Source: Haemophilus quentini
GTDB taxonomy: Bacteria; Pseudomonadota; Gammaproteobacteria; Enterobacterales; Pasteurellaceae
Direction: 5' to 3'
Length of the DNA stretch: 64,000 bases
Assembly (NCBI GenBank): GCA_001752465.1
Contig: MDJB01000001.1
Coordinates: 124,001 to 188,000, forward strand
Both the position numbers and the translations under genes were made by a program. Each line of letters starts with the position of its first letter. Position 1 is the first letter of the stretch. Of the stretch, positions 1-9,455 are shown piece after piece. A model generated the notes under the pieces. That model did not search any database. It saw only the letters and a list, made by a program, of their open reading frames with translations, and was not told the origin of the DNA.

Positions 1-1011
1 TTTGTTTTCTGGGGTTTGTGGAGTTTCTTTAGCGCTAAATACCCCAAAAACTCGGTTATCGCCAGCTAAAAACTTTCCTCCTAATTCTTCACCTTTAGGC
101 CCATAAAAACCACCTTCTAATACGCCCTCACTAGTAAAAGGATGTTCTGTGGAATCTTTTTGAGCAGGATTTACTTTACCTCTGAATCTATTACTATAAA
201 TATTGGCATCTATATCATAGAGTTTTTCCTTTTTATATTCTTGATTATTAGTTTTTCTTTTGGTGTAAAACAGTTCTCCTGTCAGTTTTTTAGTCCCAAA
301 ATCTGCACTAAATTCACTCACTAGCCCCTTCTCTCTCCCCTCATTATTTTCAACTTCTAAATCTATATCGCTAGGCGTTGCACTACGTCTAGAATAAGCT
401 TGACCGCCAGAATTTCTCAACAATTCATAAGTCTTGCCATTTTGAGTTGCAGTAATAAAATCCCAAGTTCCTTTATACTTTGCTACGCCATTTACAGGTA
501 ATGTAGTGGCTGTTTGATTACCAAAGTAATACGCATATCCATAGAAACCTAAATACCACTTGTTATTTGGTAAATCTTGTAGACTCCACGATGGAATATA
601 ATAAAGCCCTGAATATACATATCGCTGCCCATGATGATTTTCTGTTGCCTGTGTTGCCAAAGGTTCCTCAATTGAGCCAATTGGATTTGTACTGTATTTA
701 TTTTCTTTTTCAACATCATCTTTAATCGTAGAAAGTGAGGAAAAATATGATATATAGTCATTTTCATTTAAGAGACTAGGTTCTTTATTACCACGAAGAT
801 TCTGAGCCACTAACTTCATCCCTCCTCCTAAAGAAGGAATGGACAACTTTTGCAAATTAGATTTTGTTCTTTGATTCGAGGTATCGTCTTGATAACGTGG
901 TTTAGAAGAGGGGGTATTAGAGACGTCATCTACATCAAAAGAGCCACCTCCCCCGCTACAAGCACTTAATAAAAGGGAAAGTCCACCAGAGATAAGAGGT
1001 ACAGATTTCAT
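1..1011 (-). CDS. tbpB: Transferrin-binding protein B (TbpB), 5' part, runs off window
   Basis: Surface lipoprotein that binds host iron-loaded transferrin and hands it to the TonB-dependent receptor TbpA. The minus-strand frame from the ATG at 1011 is open for all 337 codons to the window edge; I checked it for stops. The N-terminus is a lipoprotein signal (MKSVPLISG..LLLSA then Cys) followed by the poly-Gly anchor CSGGGGSF typical of TbpB. Further in I recognise the TbpB N-lobe, including YSGLYYIPSW and FSADFGTKKLTGELFY-type beta-strand segments. It is divergent from the Slam gene at 1109 across 97 bp holding a Fur-like box, which fits iron-repressed control. The C-lobe lies outside the window, so intactness cannot be judged. 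Confidence 0.93.
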   Translation of the reverse strand, partial: MKSVPLISGGLSLLLSACSGGGGSFDVDDVSNTPSSKPRYQDDTSNQRTKSNLQKLSIPSLGGGMKLVAQNLRGNKEPSLLNENDYISYFSSLSTIKDDVEKENKYSTNPIGSIEEPLATQATENHHGQRYVYSGLYYIPSWSLQDLPNNKWYLGFYGYAYYFGNQTATTLPVNGVAKYKGTWDFITATQNGKTYELLRNSGGQAYSRRSATPSDIDLEVENNEGREKGLVSEFSADFGTKKLTGELFYTKRKTNNQEYKKEKLYDIDANIYSNRFRGKVNPAQKDSTEHPFTSEGVLEGGFYGPKGEELGGKFLAGDNRVFGVFSAKETPQTPENK

Positions 1012-1035
1012 AGAATTATATTCTTATATAAAATT

Positions 1036-1054
1036 GATAATTGTTCGCATTATC
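1036..1054. promoter_or_regulatory. Fur-box-like operator between tbpB and the Slam gene
   Basis: GATAATTGTTCGCATTATC has perfect outer 6-bp arms (GATAAT and ATTATC). By eye it matches the 19-bp Fur consensus GATAATGATAATCATTATC at about 14 positions. It lies in the 97-bp divergent region between tbpB and the Slam gene, so it could co-repress both under iron-replete conditions. Sequence match and position only. Confidence 0.7.
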
Positions 1055-1108
1055 ATTTTTTTATTGTAATAATGTCAACTTAGAATTTTTTAAGTTCATG
1101 GATAAAAT

Positions 1109-2554
1109 ATGAAAAATGGCGTAAAACAACTTTCTCTCTTATCATTAATAGGCTTAACACTAACGAATGTAGCTTGGGCAGAAGTTGCACGTCCTAAAAA
1201 TGATATATTGACAAATACAATTCAAAGTGCGGAATTAAAAACCTCCTCTTTTTCTTCTATGCCTAAGAAAGAAATACCAAATAGGCATATTATTTCTCTT
1301 TCCAAAAGCCAATTAGCACAACATCCAAGACTTGTTTTGCGTGGGTTAATTCTTGCTTTATATCAAAATAACACTCAGGCAGTTCAACTGTTATTACCAC
1401 TATATAAACAATTTCCTCAGCAAGATAATTTCTTACTCACTTGGGCAAAGGCTATTGAAGCTCGTGAACAAGGTGATTTAACTCAATCTATTGCTTATTA
1501 TCGTGAATTATTCGCTCGAGACGCATCTTTACTACCTTTACGTTATCAATTAGCTCAAGCTCTATTTTTTAACTATGAAAATGAATCTGCCAAAATTCAC
1601 TTTGAAAAATTACGTACAGAGGTAGATGATGAAAAATTTTTAGGTGTTATTGATCAGTATCTTTTAACACTAAATCAGCGGAATCAATGGATATGGCAAG
1701 TAGGATTAAATTTTTTAAATGATGATAATTTGAATAATGCTCCAAAAAGTGGCACAAAAATTGGTAATTGGACCGCTTGGAAAAAAGAAAGTGGGCAGGG
1801 TGTAGGGTATTCTTTATCGGTAGAAAAAAAATGGCAGTGGGCAGATCATTTTTTTAGTAAAACTATGTTTAATGGAAATGGAAAATATTATTGGGATAAT
1901 AAAAAATACAATGAGGCTACTTTGCTTATAGGTGGTGGTTTAGGCTATCAAACTGCCTCAGTTGAAGTCTCGTTGATTCCTTTTAAAGAAAAACGTTGGT
2001 ATGCAGGCGGTAGCTCTGGAACGAATACAATGAAGCAATATGTGGATAAATTAGGTATTCGTTTAGAAATGGTAGATTGGCTAAGTAAAACTTGGCAAAT
2101 TTCTACCGCACTTGAGTATGGAAAATCTCGTTATAAAATCCGAAAACATTTAGATGGTAATTATTATTTCGTTTCATCAACATTATTTTATTTACCTAAA
2201 AGCACCCAATTTTGGTTTGTTGGCATGGATTTTCATAGAGAAAATACACAAGCATTAGATAATGCTTATCAACAAAAGACATTGAGACTTGGTTGGGGGC
2301 AGGATTGGCCTCATGGTATTTCATCACGTTTTACTTTTAGTTATGCTAATCGAGTGTACAGAGAGAAAGATTTTATTGGTATACAGCAAAAAAATCGCGA
2401 ATACACAACCACAATTACTTTATGGCATCGAAATATACGTTTTATGGGGCTAACACCCAAATTATCGTGGGATTATCAAAAATCCACCAGTAACCATGCT
2501 TTTTATCGTTATGATAAAAATAGAATTTATCTCGAAGTTGGAAAAACATTTTAA
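1109..2554 (+). CDS. Slam-family surface lipoprotein assembly modulator (TPR plus DUF560 beta-barrel)
   Basis: Outer-membrane protein that moves surface lipoproteins such as TbpB to the cell exterior in the Slam family. 481 aa. A signal peptide (MKNGVKQLSLLSLIGLTLTN, then VAWA|EV) is followed by a helical TPR-like region at about residues 60-185, with repeated A/L/Y spacing and the motif GDLTQSIAYYRELF. From about residue 190 the sequence alternates in beta-strand style and ends in Phe (VGKTF), typical of a BamA-inserted barrel. The TPR plus about 14-strand barrel is the Slam layout. Its place next to tbpB, divergent across a Fur-like box, suggests TbpB is its client. The family call is firm; the client is inferred from context. 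Confidence 0.82.
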   Translation: MKNGVKQLSLLSLIGLTLTNVAWAEVARPKNDILTNTIQSAELKTSSFSSMPKKEIPNRHIISLSKSQLAQHPRLVLRGLILALYQNNTQAVQLLLPLYKQFPQQDNFLLTWAKAIEAREQGDLTQSIAYYRELFARDASLLPLRYQLAQALFFNYENESAKIHFEKLRTEVDDEKFLGVIDQYLLTLNQRNQWIWQVGLNFLNDDNLNNAPKSGTKIGNWTAWKKESGQGVGYSLSVEKKWQWADHFFSKTMFNGNGKYYWDNKKYNEATLLIGGGLGYQTASVEVSLIPFKEKRWYAGGSSGTNTMKQYVDKLGIRLEMVDWLSKTWQISTALEYGKSRYKIRKHLDGNYYFVSSTLFYLPKSTQFWFVGMDFHRENTQALDNAYQQKTLRLGWGQDWPHGISSRFTFSYANRVYREKDFIGIQQKNREYTTTITLWHRNIRFMGLTPKLSWDYQKSTSNHAFYRYDKNRIYLEVGKTF

Positions 2555-2659
2555 GGTTGAAAAGTTGTAACCTAACCTTTGAGGTATCTCTAACTTTAGC
2601 AAAGTGCATATATTTTTTAATATTCGTTTGAAGTTTTTTTAAAAATTTCTGTTTCTTAT

Positions 2660-2688
2660 TTGACGAACGCGTATTTTATGATTAAAAT
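2660..2688 (+). promoter_or_regulatory. Predicted sigma-70 promoter for rpmH-rnpA
   Basis: -35 TTGACG (2660-2665), 17-bp spacer, -10 TAAAAT (2683-2688), about 48 bp upstream of the rpmH ATG. This is the best promoter match in the 181-bp gap after the Slam gene; the rest of the gap is AT-rich and shows no gene. Confidence 0.65.
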
Positions 2689-2735
2689 TACGCTCTATTT
2701 TTATTAACTCATAATCTGGATTTAGGTAGATTACA

Positions 2736-2870
2736 ATGAAACGTACATTTCAACCTTCTGTATTAAAACGTAGTCGTACTCACGGTTTCCGTGCTCGTAT
2801 GGCAACTAAAAATGGTCGTCAAGTTTTAGCGCGTCGTCGTGCTAAAGGTCGTAAAAGTTTATCTGCATAA
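2736..2870 (+). CDS. rpmH: 50S ribosomal protein L34
   Basis: 44-aa, strongly basic ribosomal protein, too short for many ORF callers. It begins [20 protein letters not shown] and continues with the L34 pattern [22 protein letters not shown]. It is a component of the large subunit near the exit tunnel. It is followed 12 bp later by rnpA, the near-universal bacterial pair, and preceded by a good sigma-70 promoter. Confidence 0.97.
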
Positions 2871-2882
2871 TCACCGTTCTTA

Positions 2883-3242
2883 GTGGTTAAGCTGAACTTT
2901 TCAAGGGAGTTACGTTTGTTAACTCCCGTTGAATTCAAAAATGTCTTCGAACAACCGTTCAGAGCTAGCACTCCAGAAATAACCATCCTTGCCAGAAAAA
3001 ATAATCTTGAGCATCCTCGCTTAGGTTTGACTGTGGCTAAAAAACACTTAAAACGAGCCCATGATCGTAATCGTATTAAACGCTTAGTACGAGAAAGTTT
3101 TCGTTTATCGCAACATCGTTTACCAGCATGTGATTTTGTTTTTGTTGCAAAAGGTGGTATTGGTAAGCTTGATAATAGCTCTTTTGTGCAAATCTTAGAA
3201 AAATTATGGCAACGACACGTTCGTTTGGTGCAAAAATCTTAA
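2883..3242 (+). CDS. rnpA: Ribonuclease P protein component
   Basis: Protein subunit of RNase P, which helps the catalytic RNA bind and process pre-tRNA 5' leaders. 119 aa with the GTG start ([17 protein letters not shown]); this start aligns with the conserved L(R)LLTPxxF beginning. The basic RNR signature is present in [18 protein letters not shown] at about residues 58-75. It lies 12 bp after rpmH. Its 3' end overlaps yidD by 37 bp in another frame, the usual enterobacterial/pasteurellacean arrangement. Confidence 0.97.
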   Translation: MVKLNFSRELRLLTPVEFKNVFEQPFRASTPEITILARKNNLEHPRLGLTVAKKHLKRAHDRNRIKRLVRESFRLSQHRLPACDFVFVAKGGIGKLDNSSFVQILEKLWQRHVRLVQKS

Positions 3243-3466
3243 TTGGATTTATTCGTTTCTATCAAGTTGCTATTAGTCCTCTTATCGGACCGCGTTGTCG
3301 GTTTGTGCCCACTTGTTCTTGCTATGGCATTGAAGCGTTAAAAACACATGGATTGTTAAAAGGTAGTTGGCTTACTCTAAAACGTGTATTAAAATGTCAC
3401 CCCTTGAACGCTGGTGGATTCGATCCTGTTCCACCTAAAATCAATAATAACGATGAGAAAAAATAA
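3206..3466 (+). CDS. yidD: Membrane protein insertion efficiency factor YidD
   Basis: 86-aa small membrane-associated protein (UPF0161) that assists YidC-dependent insertion. An amphipathic N-terminal helix ([19 protein letters not shown]) is followed by the conserved Cys motif [14 protein letters not shown] and the C-terminal [13 protein letters not shown]. It overlaps the rnpA 3' end by 37 bp and shares one base with the yidC start, so it is probably translationally coupled within the rpmH-rnpA-yidD-yidC operon. Confidence 0.95.
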   Translation: MATTRSFGAKILIGFIRFYQVAISPLIGPRCRFVPTCSCYGIEALKTHGLLKGSWLTLKRVLKCHPLNAGGFDPVPPKINNNDEKK

Positions 3467-5094
3467 TGGACTCAAGACGTAGCCTATTAGTGTTAGCGCT
3501 AATTTTTATTTCTTTCCTTGTTTATCAGCAATGGCAGTTGGATAAAAATCCACAGGTGCCAACTGAGCAAACAACTTCAATGACTGCCAATTCTGATGTT
3601 CCGGCAAGTTCTCCTTCTTCTAATTCACAAGTTGTAGCAAATTCTCAAACTCATGGTCGTATTATTACCCTTGAAAACGATGTATTCCGTTTGAAAGTTG
3701 ATACTTTAGGCGGTGATGTAATTAGTTCTGAATTACTAAAATATGATGCTGAATTGGATTCAAAAACACCGTTTGAGTTATTAAAAGACACTAAAGAACA
3801 TGTGTATATTGCACAAAGTGGTTTAATTGGTAAAAATGGTATCGATACTCGTTCTGGTCGTGCGCAATATCAAATTGAAGGTGATAATTTTAAATTAGCA
3901 GATGGTCAAGAATCTCTTTCTGTGCCTCTTCTTTTTGAAAAAGATGGTGTGACCTATCAAAAAATCTTCGTATTAAAACGTGGTAGCTATGATTTAGGCG
4001 TAGATTACAGGATTGATAACCAAAGTGCTCAAGCTATTGAAGTCGAGCCTTATGGTCAATTAAAACATTCTATTGTTGAAAGCTCTGGTAATGTAGCAAT
4101 GCCAACTTATACTGGTGGCGCATATTCTTCTTCAGAAACTAACTATAAAAAATATAGTTTTGGCGATATGAAGGATAATAATCTTTCTATTGATACTAAA
4201 GCTGGTTGGGTTGCAGTATTACAACATTATTTCGTATCGGCTTGGATTCCTAATCAAGATGTAAATAATCAACTTTACACAATTACAGATACTAAAAATA
4301 ATGTCGCTTCAATCGGTTATCGTGGTCCAGTTGTGACAATTCCTGCTGGTGGCCAAGAGACGATTACAAGTTCATTATGGACTGGCCCTAAACTTCAAAA
4401 CCAAATGGCTACTGTAGCAAATCACTTAGATTTAACAGTTGATTACGGTTGGGCTTGGTTTATTGCTAAACCGTTATTCTGGTTATTAACCTTTATTCAA
4501 GGGATTGTATCTAACTGGGGTTTAGCGATTATCTGTGTAACAATCGTTGTGAAAGCAATTTTGTATCCACTTACGAAAGCACAATATACATCAATGGCTA
4601 AAATGCGTATGTTGCAACCTAAAATGCAAGAAATGCGTGAACGTTTCGGTGATGATCGTCAACGTATGAGCCAAGAAATGATGAAACTTTATAAAGAAGA
4701 AAAAGTAAATCCACTTGGTGGTTGTTTGCCAATTCTTCTTCAAATGCCAATCTTCATCGCGTTGTATTGGACATTTATGGAAGCAGTTGAATTACGTCAC
4801 GCTCCGTTCTTTGGTTGGATTCAAGATTTATCAGCACAAGATCCTTATTATATTTTCCCTATTTTAATGGGTATCTCAATGTTCTTGTTGCAAAAAATGT
4901 CGCCAACACCAGTGACTGATCCAATGCAGCAAAAAGTGATGAACTTTATGCCATTAGTCTTTATGTTCTTCTTCTTATGGTTCCCTGCTGGTTTAGTGTT
5001 GTACTGGTTAGTTTCTAACTTAATTACAATTACACAACAGCAATTAATTTATCGAGGGTTAGAGAAAAAAGGGTTACATTCTCGTAAGAAATAA
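3466..5094 (+). CDS. yidC: Membrane protein insertase YidC/OxaI family
   Basis: Inner-membrane insertase and foldase acting alone or with SecYEG. 542 aa, normal for the gamma-proteobacterial type. N-terminal anchor at residues about 6-22 ([18 protein letters not shown]), then a Ser/Asn-rich linker and a large periplasmic domain to about residue 325. The conserved five-helix Oxa1 core follows, including the cytoplasmic loop with [18 protein letters not shown], the [16 protein letters not shown] motif and a basic tail ([10 protein letters not shown]). It is directly coupled to yidD and followed by a clear terminator. Confidence 0.98.
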   Translation: MDSRRSLLVLALIFISFLVYQQWQLDKNPQVPTEQTTSMTANSDVPASSPSSNSQVVANSQTHGRIITLENDVFRLKVDTLGGDVISSELLKYDAELDSKTPFELLKDTKEHVYIAQSGLIGKNGIDTRSGRAQYQIEGDNFKLADGQESLSVPLLFEKDGVTYQKIFVLKRGSYDLGVDYRIDNQSAQAIEVEPYGQLKHSIVESSGNVAMPTYTGGAYSSSETNYKKYSFGDMKDNNLSIDTKAGWVAVLQHYFVSAWIPNQDVNNQLYTITDTKNNVASIGYRGPVVTIPAGGQETITSSLWTGPKLQNQMATVANHLDLTVDYGWAWFIAKPLFWLLTFIQGIVSNWGLAIICVTIVVKAILYPLTKAQYTSMAKMRMLQPKMQEMRERFGDDRQRMSQEMMKLYKEEKVNPLGGCLPILLQMPIFIALYWTFMEAVELRHAPFFGWIQDLSAQDPYYIFPILMGISMFLLQKMSPTPVTDPMQQKVMNFMPLVFMFFFLWFPAGLVLYWLVSNLITITQQQLIYRGLEKKGLHSRKK

Positions 5095-5111
5095 TCACTA
5101 ACTGGCAAAAA

Positions 5112-5138
5112 GAAAGGCACGAATAGTGCCTTTCTTTA
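5112..5138 (+). terminator. Rho-independent terminator after yidC
   Basis: Perfect 9-bp stem GAAAGGCAC / GTGCCTTTC with a 5-nt loop (5112-5134), followed by a T-rich stretch. It ends the rpmH-yidC operon. Confidence 0.85.
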
Positions 5139-5254
5139 TTATTTGATCTTAATATATTCCGCATTTTGTAGAGATAGAGTTTCTTTTTAGTAGAAACAGG
5201 GATAAGCGTTATCCCTCTAAATTAAAAGTGCGGCTAGATTTTAAAGAGTTTTTT

Positions 5255-6613
5255 ATGAAAGAAACAATCGTTGCTCAAGCTACTGCGCCAGGTCGTGGTG
5301 GTATTGGGATTTTAAGAGTCTCTGGGCCTTTAGCAACGGAAGTTGCACAAGCGGTGTTGGGAAAATGTCCTAAGCCAAGAATGGCTGATTATCTCCCTTT
5401 TAAGGATGCTGATGGCACTGTTTTAGATCAAGGGATTGCCCTTTACTTCAAATCACCAAATTCATTTACAGGTGAGGATGTATTGGAATTGCAAGGCCAC
5501 GGTGGGCAGGTTGTATTAGATTTATTACTCAAACGTATTTTACAAATTGATGGAATCCGTTTGGCGAGACCGGGTGAGTTTTCTGAACAAGCTTTTTTGA
5601 ATGATAAATTGGATCTTGCTCAAGCTGAAGCCATTGCTGATTTAATTGATGCAACATCAGAACAGGCAGCACGCTCTGCATTAAAATCTTTGCAAGGTGA
5701 ATTTTCAAAGAAAGTAAATGAACTAGTTGATTCTGTGATTTATTTGCGCACCTATGTAGAAGCGAGCATTGATTTTCCTGATGAAGAAATTGATTTCTTG
5801 GCGGATGGAAAAATTGAAACAAACTTACGCGGTATTATTAATCAGTTGGAAGATGTTAGCTCTGAAGCCAAACAAGGTTCTATTTTACGTGAGGGCATGA
5901 AAGTGGTGATTGCCGGTCGTCCGAATGCGGGCAAATCGAGTTTGCTTAATGCGCTTGCTGGTCGCGAAGCGGCTATCGTAACGGATATTGCGGGTACAAC
6001 ACGCGATGTATTGCGAGAGCATATTCATATCGATGGTATGCCATTGCATATTATTGATACCGCGGGTCTTCGAGATGCAACCGATGAAGTCGAGCGCATT
6101 GGCATTTCTCGCGCATGGACGGAGATTGAACAAGCCGATCGTATAATTTTGATGTTAGATAGTAGCGATCCTGAAAGTGCAGATTTAAGAAAAGTGCGGT
6201 CAGAATTTTTAGCAAAATTACCCACAACGTTGCCTGTCACTATTGTTCGAAACAAAATTGATTTAAATAGCGCACAAGCAAGCGAAAGCGAACAGGACGG
6301 TTATCAAATTATTAGTCTTTCCGCTCAAACGCATGATGGTATACAACTTTTACGTGAGCATTTGAAACAAGCAATGGGTTTCCAAACTGGCATGGAAGGG
6401 GGCTTTTTAGCTCGCCGTCGTCATTTAGATGCACTTGAGAAAGCTTCAGAGCATTTGCAAATCGGTTTGGTTCAACTTACAGAATTTCACGCGGGAGAAC
6501 TTTTAGCGGAAGAATTACGTTTAGTACAAACTTACTTGAGTGAAATTACAGGAGAATTCACATCTGATGACTTGCTAGGTAATATTTTTAGTTCTTTCTG
6601 TATTGGAAAATAG
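5255..6613 (+). CDS. mnmE: tRNA modification GTPase MnmE (TrmE)
   Basis: With MnmG it makes the 5-carboxymethylaminomethyl modification of wobble uridine in tRNA. I chose the ATG at 5255 ([20 protein letters not shown]), giving 452 aa, the usual length; an upstream in-frame start at 5228 would add nine atypical residues. The N-terminal formyl-THF-binding domain is followed by a helical domain. The embedded G domain has P-loop GRPNAGKSS (about 222), [13 protein letters not shown] (about 268) and NKID (about 333), and the tail is the essential FCIGK with its catalytic Cys. An uptake signal at 6192-6200 lies inside the gene. Monocistronic-looking, after the yidC terminator. Confidence 0.97.
   Translation: MKETIVAQATAPGRGGIGILRVSGPLATEVAQAVLGKCPKPRMADYLPFKDADGTVLDQGIALYFKSPNSFTGEDVLELQGHGGQVVLDLLLKRILQIDGIRLARPGEFSEQAFLNDKLDLAQAEAIADLIDATSEQAARSALKSLQGEFSKKVNELVDSVIYLRTYVEASIDFPDEEIDFLADGKIETNLRGIINQLEDVSSEAKQGSILREGMKVVIAGRPNAGKSSLLNALAGREAAIVTDIAGTTRDVLREHIHIDGMPLHIIDTAGLRDATDEVERIGISRAWTEIEQADRIILMLDSSDPESADLRKVRSEFLAKLPTTLPVTIVRNKIDLNSAQASESEQDGYQIISLSAQTHDGIQLLREHLKQAMGFQTGMEGGFLARRRHLDALEKASEHLQIGLVQLTEFHAGELLAEELRLVQTYLSEITGEFTSDDLLGNIFSSFCIGK
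6192..6200 (+). repeat. DNA uptake signal sequence (one of about 40 in the window)
   Basis: AAGTGCGGT core. Other exact copies found by eye in either orientation start at: 8710, 8725, 9875, 10349, 11519, 14133, 14553, 14822, 17617, 19514, 21968, 22037, 26032, 27612, 28273, 30595, 31472, 33362, 35148, 36552, 37622, 39129, 40851, 40982, 41294, 43350, 43394, 46429, 49127, 49158, 50532, 52785, 53382, 53799, 57176, 58009, 58906, 59822, 61962. The list may miss a few. They recruit the Haemophilus DNA uptake machinery. Confidence 0.9.
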
Positions 6614-6630
6614 AAAGAGTAAAGCGCGGT

Positions 6631-6738
6631 CATTTTCTTGGGCAAAAATTTAGGATAAAAGCGGCGATTTTTGGTGGCATAGTGCTGATTGCAATTGGTA
6701 TTAGCTTGCTTTATGAGCGCGGTGTTTTTACTTTTTAA
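6631..6738 (+). pseudogene. Remnant of an MntP (YebN)-like manganese exporter, C-terminus only
   Basis: One frame 18 bp after mnmE reads HFLGQKFRIKAAIFGGIVLI, then AIGISLLYERGVFTF and stop, with no start codon and no Shine-Dalgarno. The pattern (R/H)F(I/L)G...KAxIxGGxVLIxIG matches my memory of the last transmembrane helix of MntP proteins, for example [20 protein letters not shown] in E. coli. About 150 upstream residues are missing, replaced by mnmE. I read it as the tail of a deleted gene. It could also be chance similarity of one hydrophobic helix, so the assignment is tentative. Confidence 0.45.
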
Positions 6739-6804
6739 GATGCTAATTTTCTACGTTTAGATTATAATCGGGGAAAATTTTATATTTATAACAAGGGTTA
6801 TTGA

Positions 6805-8673
6805 ATGTTAATTGAAAAAATGCATCACTTAGCAAATTCAAAAGTTTCTAAGTTTATTTTGGGTTTGATTACTTTATCTTTTTTAGTCGGAGGTATGTCT
6901 GGCTATCTTTTTAGTTCAAATGATACTTACGCTGCAAAAGTTAATGGTGAAGTGATTTCGCAACAAGGTTTTTTAAATCGCTACAACCAAGAATTTGAGG
7001 CTCGTGCACAACGCGAAGGCGAAGCATTTATGGCTCAATCAGATTCTCCAGAATTTGTTACCGCACTTCGTCAAAGCACCATCAATCGAATGATTGATCA
7101 AGAATTGCTTCGTCAATATGCGAAAGAATTAAAATTAGGCGTCAGTGATGAAATGATTAAACGAGCAATCGTGACAGATCCTAATTTTCAAGTTAATGGC
7201 AAATTTGATAATGGTGTTTATCAGCAAGTATTACAACAAAATCGTTTAAGTTCAGATGGTTATGCGGCTATTTTACGTGGTGCATTAACTCTTGAACAAA
7301 TGCAAAGTGGTGTTGCTAATAGTGAATTTATCGTGCCTGCTCAAGCAAAAAATACCGCAAAAGTTTTCTTCCAAAAACGTTCAGCGCGCTTAGCGACGTT
7401 ATCTCTTACTGATGAAATGGCAAAGCAATCGGTATCTGATGATGAAATTAAAGCTTATTACGAAGCTAATCAAAAATCTTTTGTTCAGCCAGAACAAGTG
7501 AAGGTTCAATATATTGATCTCTCAGGTAGCCAAATCGAAAAAGGTATCGAAGTTAAAGATGTAGAAATTGCGCAATATTATCAAGATAATAAAGCCCAAT
7601 TTATGACTCAGCGTTTATCGCATATTCAATTTGCAAATGAGCAAGACGCTAAGGCTACTTACGATGAATTACAAAAAGGTGCAAATTTCGCTGATGTAGC
7701 TAAAGCTAAATCTTTAGATAAAGTTTCTGGTGAGAATGGTGGTGATTTGGGTTGGGTAAATGCAAATGAATTACCAAAAGCCTTTGAAGATGCCGCAGCT
7801 GCATTGCAGGCAGGGCAATATAGCCAGCCAATCAATGTGGATGGCAATTACCATATTGTTTTAGTGCAAGAACGTAAAGCTCAAACTTTAGATGAAGTGA
7901 AAGCACAGGTTGCTGATTTAGTGCGTAAATCCTTATTAGAAAATCGTTATTACGCAATTGAAAAGCAAGTGCGTGATAAGGCTTTTGAAGATAGCAAATC
8001 GCTGAGTACCGCTGCACAAGTTGCAGGTGTTAAAGTTCAAGAGAGCGATTATTTTTCTCGTCAAAATGTGCCTGCAGAATTAAATTTCCCAAATGTAGTT
8101 TCTGCTGTTTTTGAGTCTGATATTGTCAATGGTGGCGCTAATTCAGAGCCTTTGAATGTCGGTGATTATCACTCTATTGTTGTACGTGTGTTAGATCACA
8201 AACCTGAAGGTGTGAGAACATTGGAAGATGCGAAAGCGGATATTGAAATGTTCTTAAAACGCCAGAAGGCTGAAAATGTCCTGAATGAAAAAGCACAACA
8301 AGCGGTGAAAGCATTAAGCGAAAATGCTGAATCGAAAGTGGATGGAATTAATTTCTCAAGTGAGCAAACTTTTACTTTAAGTGAAAATAAAGATCCAATT
8401 TTAACAAATGGTGTATTCTCAATTGCTAAACCAGAATCAGGTAAAACGGTTTACCAAGTTGCTCGCAATCATAAAGGCGATGTGGTTATTATTGCTTTAA
8501 ATAAAGTAGAAGACGGCATGTTTAACGATAAAGAATTAAGCCAATTTAGTGCTCAATTATTACGTACAAGTCAGGCAGAAGTTCAAGCGCAATTAATGCA
8601 AGGATTGCGTGAGAGAGCAAAAATTGAAGTAAATGATTCTTTCATCAATCAAGATGATGAAGCTCAGCAATAA
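6805..8673 (+). CDS. ppiD: Periplasmic folding chaperone PpiD (SurA/parvulin type)
   Basis: Inner-membrane-anchored periplasmic chaperone near the SecYEG exit. 622 aa, family-typical. A short cytoplasmic N-terminus (MLIEKMHHLANSKVSK) precedes a single transmembrane helix at about residues 17-36 (FILGLITLSFLVGGMSGYLF). A SurA-like N-domain follows (VNGEVISQQGFLNRYNQEFE). The parvulin domain is at about residues 260-360 (RLSHIQFANEQDAKATYDEL and GGDLGWV), and a second helical chaperone region runs to the C-terminus. The start at 6805 follows an AAGGGTTATTG Shine-Dalgarno region. It stands alone between mnmE and a USS-type terminator. Confidence 0.93.
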   Translation: MLIEKMHHLANSKVSKFILGLITLSFLVGGMSGYLFSSNDTYAAKVNGEVISQQGFLNRYNQEFEARAQREGEAFMAQSDSPEFVTALRQSTINRMIDQELLRQYAKELKLGVSDEMIKRAIVTDPNFQVNGKFDNGVYQQVLQQNRLSSDGYAAILRGALTLEQMQSGVANSEFIVPAQAKNTAKVFFQKRSARLATLSLTDEMAKQSVSDDEIKAYYEANQKSFVQPEQVKVQYIDLSGSQIEKGIEVKDVEIAQYYQDNKAQFMTQRLSHIQFANEQDAKATYDELQKGANFADVAKAKSLDKVSGENGGDLGWVNANELPKAFEDAAAALQAGQYSQPINVDGNYHIVLVQERKAQTLDEVKAQVADLVRKSLLENRYYAIEKQVRDKAFEDSKSLSTAAQVAGVKVQESDYFSRQNVPAELNFPNVVSAVFESDIVNGGANSEPLNVGDYHSIVVRVLDHKPEGVRTLEDAKADIEMFLKRQKAENVLNEKAQQAVKALSENAESKVDGINFSSEQTFTLSENKDPILTNGVFSIAKPESGKTVYQVARNHKGDVVIIALNKVEDGMFNDKELSQFSAQLLRTSQAEVQAQLMQGLRERAKIEVNDSFINQDDEAQQ

Positions 8674-8706
8674 TTGATTAAATTGCAATCTCAGATAAAT
8701 TTTGAT

Positions 8707-8737
8707 AAAAAGTGCGGTAAATTCACCGCACTTTTTT
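8707..8737 (+). terminator. Terminator built from an inverted pair of uptake signals, after ppiD
   Basis: Arms AAAAAGTGCGGT (8707-8718) and ACCGCACTTTTTT (8725-8737) with a 6-nt loop. Both arms contain an exact uptake signal, and the 3' arm ends in the T-run. This is the well-known dual use of USS pairs as terminators in Haemophilus. It lies only 15 bp before the hinT start, so hinT needs its own promoter or read-through. Confidence 0.85.
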
Positions 8738-8751
8738 ATAGGGAGCAAACA

Positions 8752-9102
8752 ATGGCAGAAGAAACAATTTTTAGTAAAATCATCCGTAAAGAAATTCCTG
8801 CAAATATCGTCTATCAAGATGAATTAGTCACAGCGTTTCGTGATATTTCACCACAAGCTAAAACACATATTTTGATCATTCCAAATAAAGTAATCCCAAC
8901 AGTAAATGATGTGATGGAGCAAGATGAAGTAGCGCTAGGTCGATTATTTAGCGTAGCGGCTAAGCTCGCTAAAGAAGAAGGCATTGCAGAAGACGGTTAC
9001 CGCCTAATTGTGAATTGTAATAAACATGGTGGGCAAGAAGTATTCCATTTACATATGCATTTAGTCGGTGGTGAACCTTTGGGTAGAATGTTAGTTAAAT
9101 AA
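8752..9102 (+). CDS. hinT: HIT-family purine nucleoside phosphoramidase HinT
   Basis: Hydrolyses AMP-lysine-type phosphoramidates as a dimer. I chose the ATG at 8752 ([20 protein letters not shown]) because it follows a GGGAGC ribosome-binding site and gives the normal 116 aa; the longer upstream frame runs back through the terminator hairpin. The histidine triad is in HLHMHLVGG at about residues 98-106. It is the first gene of hinT-ycfL-nagZ, the same order as in enterics, and its stop shares one base with the next start (TAATG). Confidence 0.96.
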   Translation: MAEETIFSKIIRKEIPANIVYQDELVTAFRDISPQAKTHILIIPNKVIPTVNDVMEQDEVALGRLFSVAAKLAKEEGIAEDGYRLIVNCNKHGGQEVFHLHMHLVGGEPLGRMLVK

Positions 9103-9452
9103 TGAAAAAATATTTTTTAATTTTGGCGAGCCTTGTGCTCGCTGCTTGTTCAAGTTCAGTAGAAAACTTAACTTATTCAACGAAGCCGATTTTGAATATC
9201 ACATCTAATCTTTCACCTTTAATTCAAGTTGAAACGAATCAAAAATCAGCGCTTATAAAAAATAAAAGTCAGCAACGTTTGAATATAAGTTACTACTTGT
9301 ACTGGTACGATCATTTAGGGGTAACCCAGACTTGGGAAAATCAGCAAGAGAGCTATTCCGCTCAATTTTTGCTAAAACCACAAGAAGAGAAATCGATCGA
9401 TTTAATTAAACCTACTGTAGAAAGTAAAAATTATCGCCTTTATTTAAAATAA
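9102..9452 (+). CDS. ycfL: YcfL-family lipoprotein
   Basis: 116-aa predicted outer-membrane lipoprotein. The signal [19 protein letters not shown] has a lipobox (LAAC), followed by a short beta-rich domain with YYLYWYDHLGV, characteristic of YcfL (DUF1425) as I remember it. No firm biochemical function is known to me. Start overlaps the hinT stop by one base and nagZ follows 3 bp later, matching the enteric order hinT-ycfL-...-nagZ (lpoB and thiK are absent between them here). Confidence 0.78.
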   Translation: MKKYFLILASLVLAACSSSVENLTYSTKPILNITSNLSPLIQVETNQKSALIKNKSQQRLNISYYLYWYDHLGVTQTWENQQESYSAQFLLKPQEEKSIDLIKPTVESKNYRLYLK

Positions 9453-9455
9453 TTT

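Noticed and set aside
142-767. Short hydrophobic ORFs on both strands at 142-324 and 549-767
   Set aside because: They are shadows of the tbpB frame, which is open from 1011 to the window edge.
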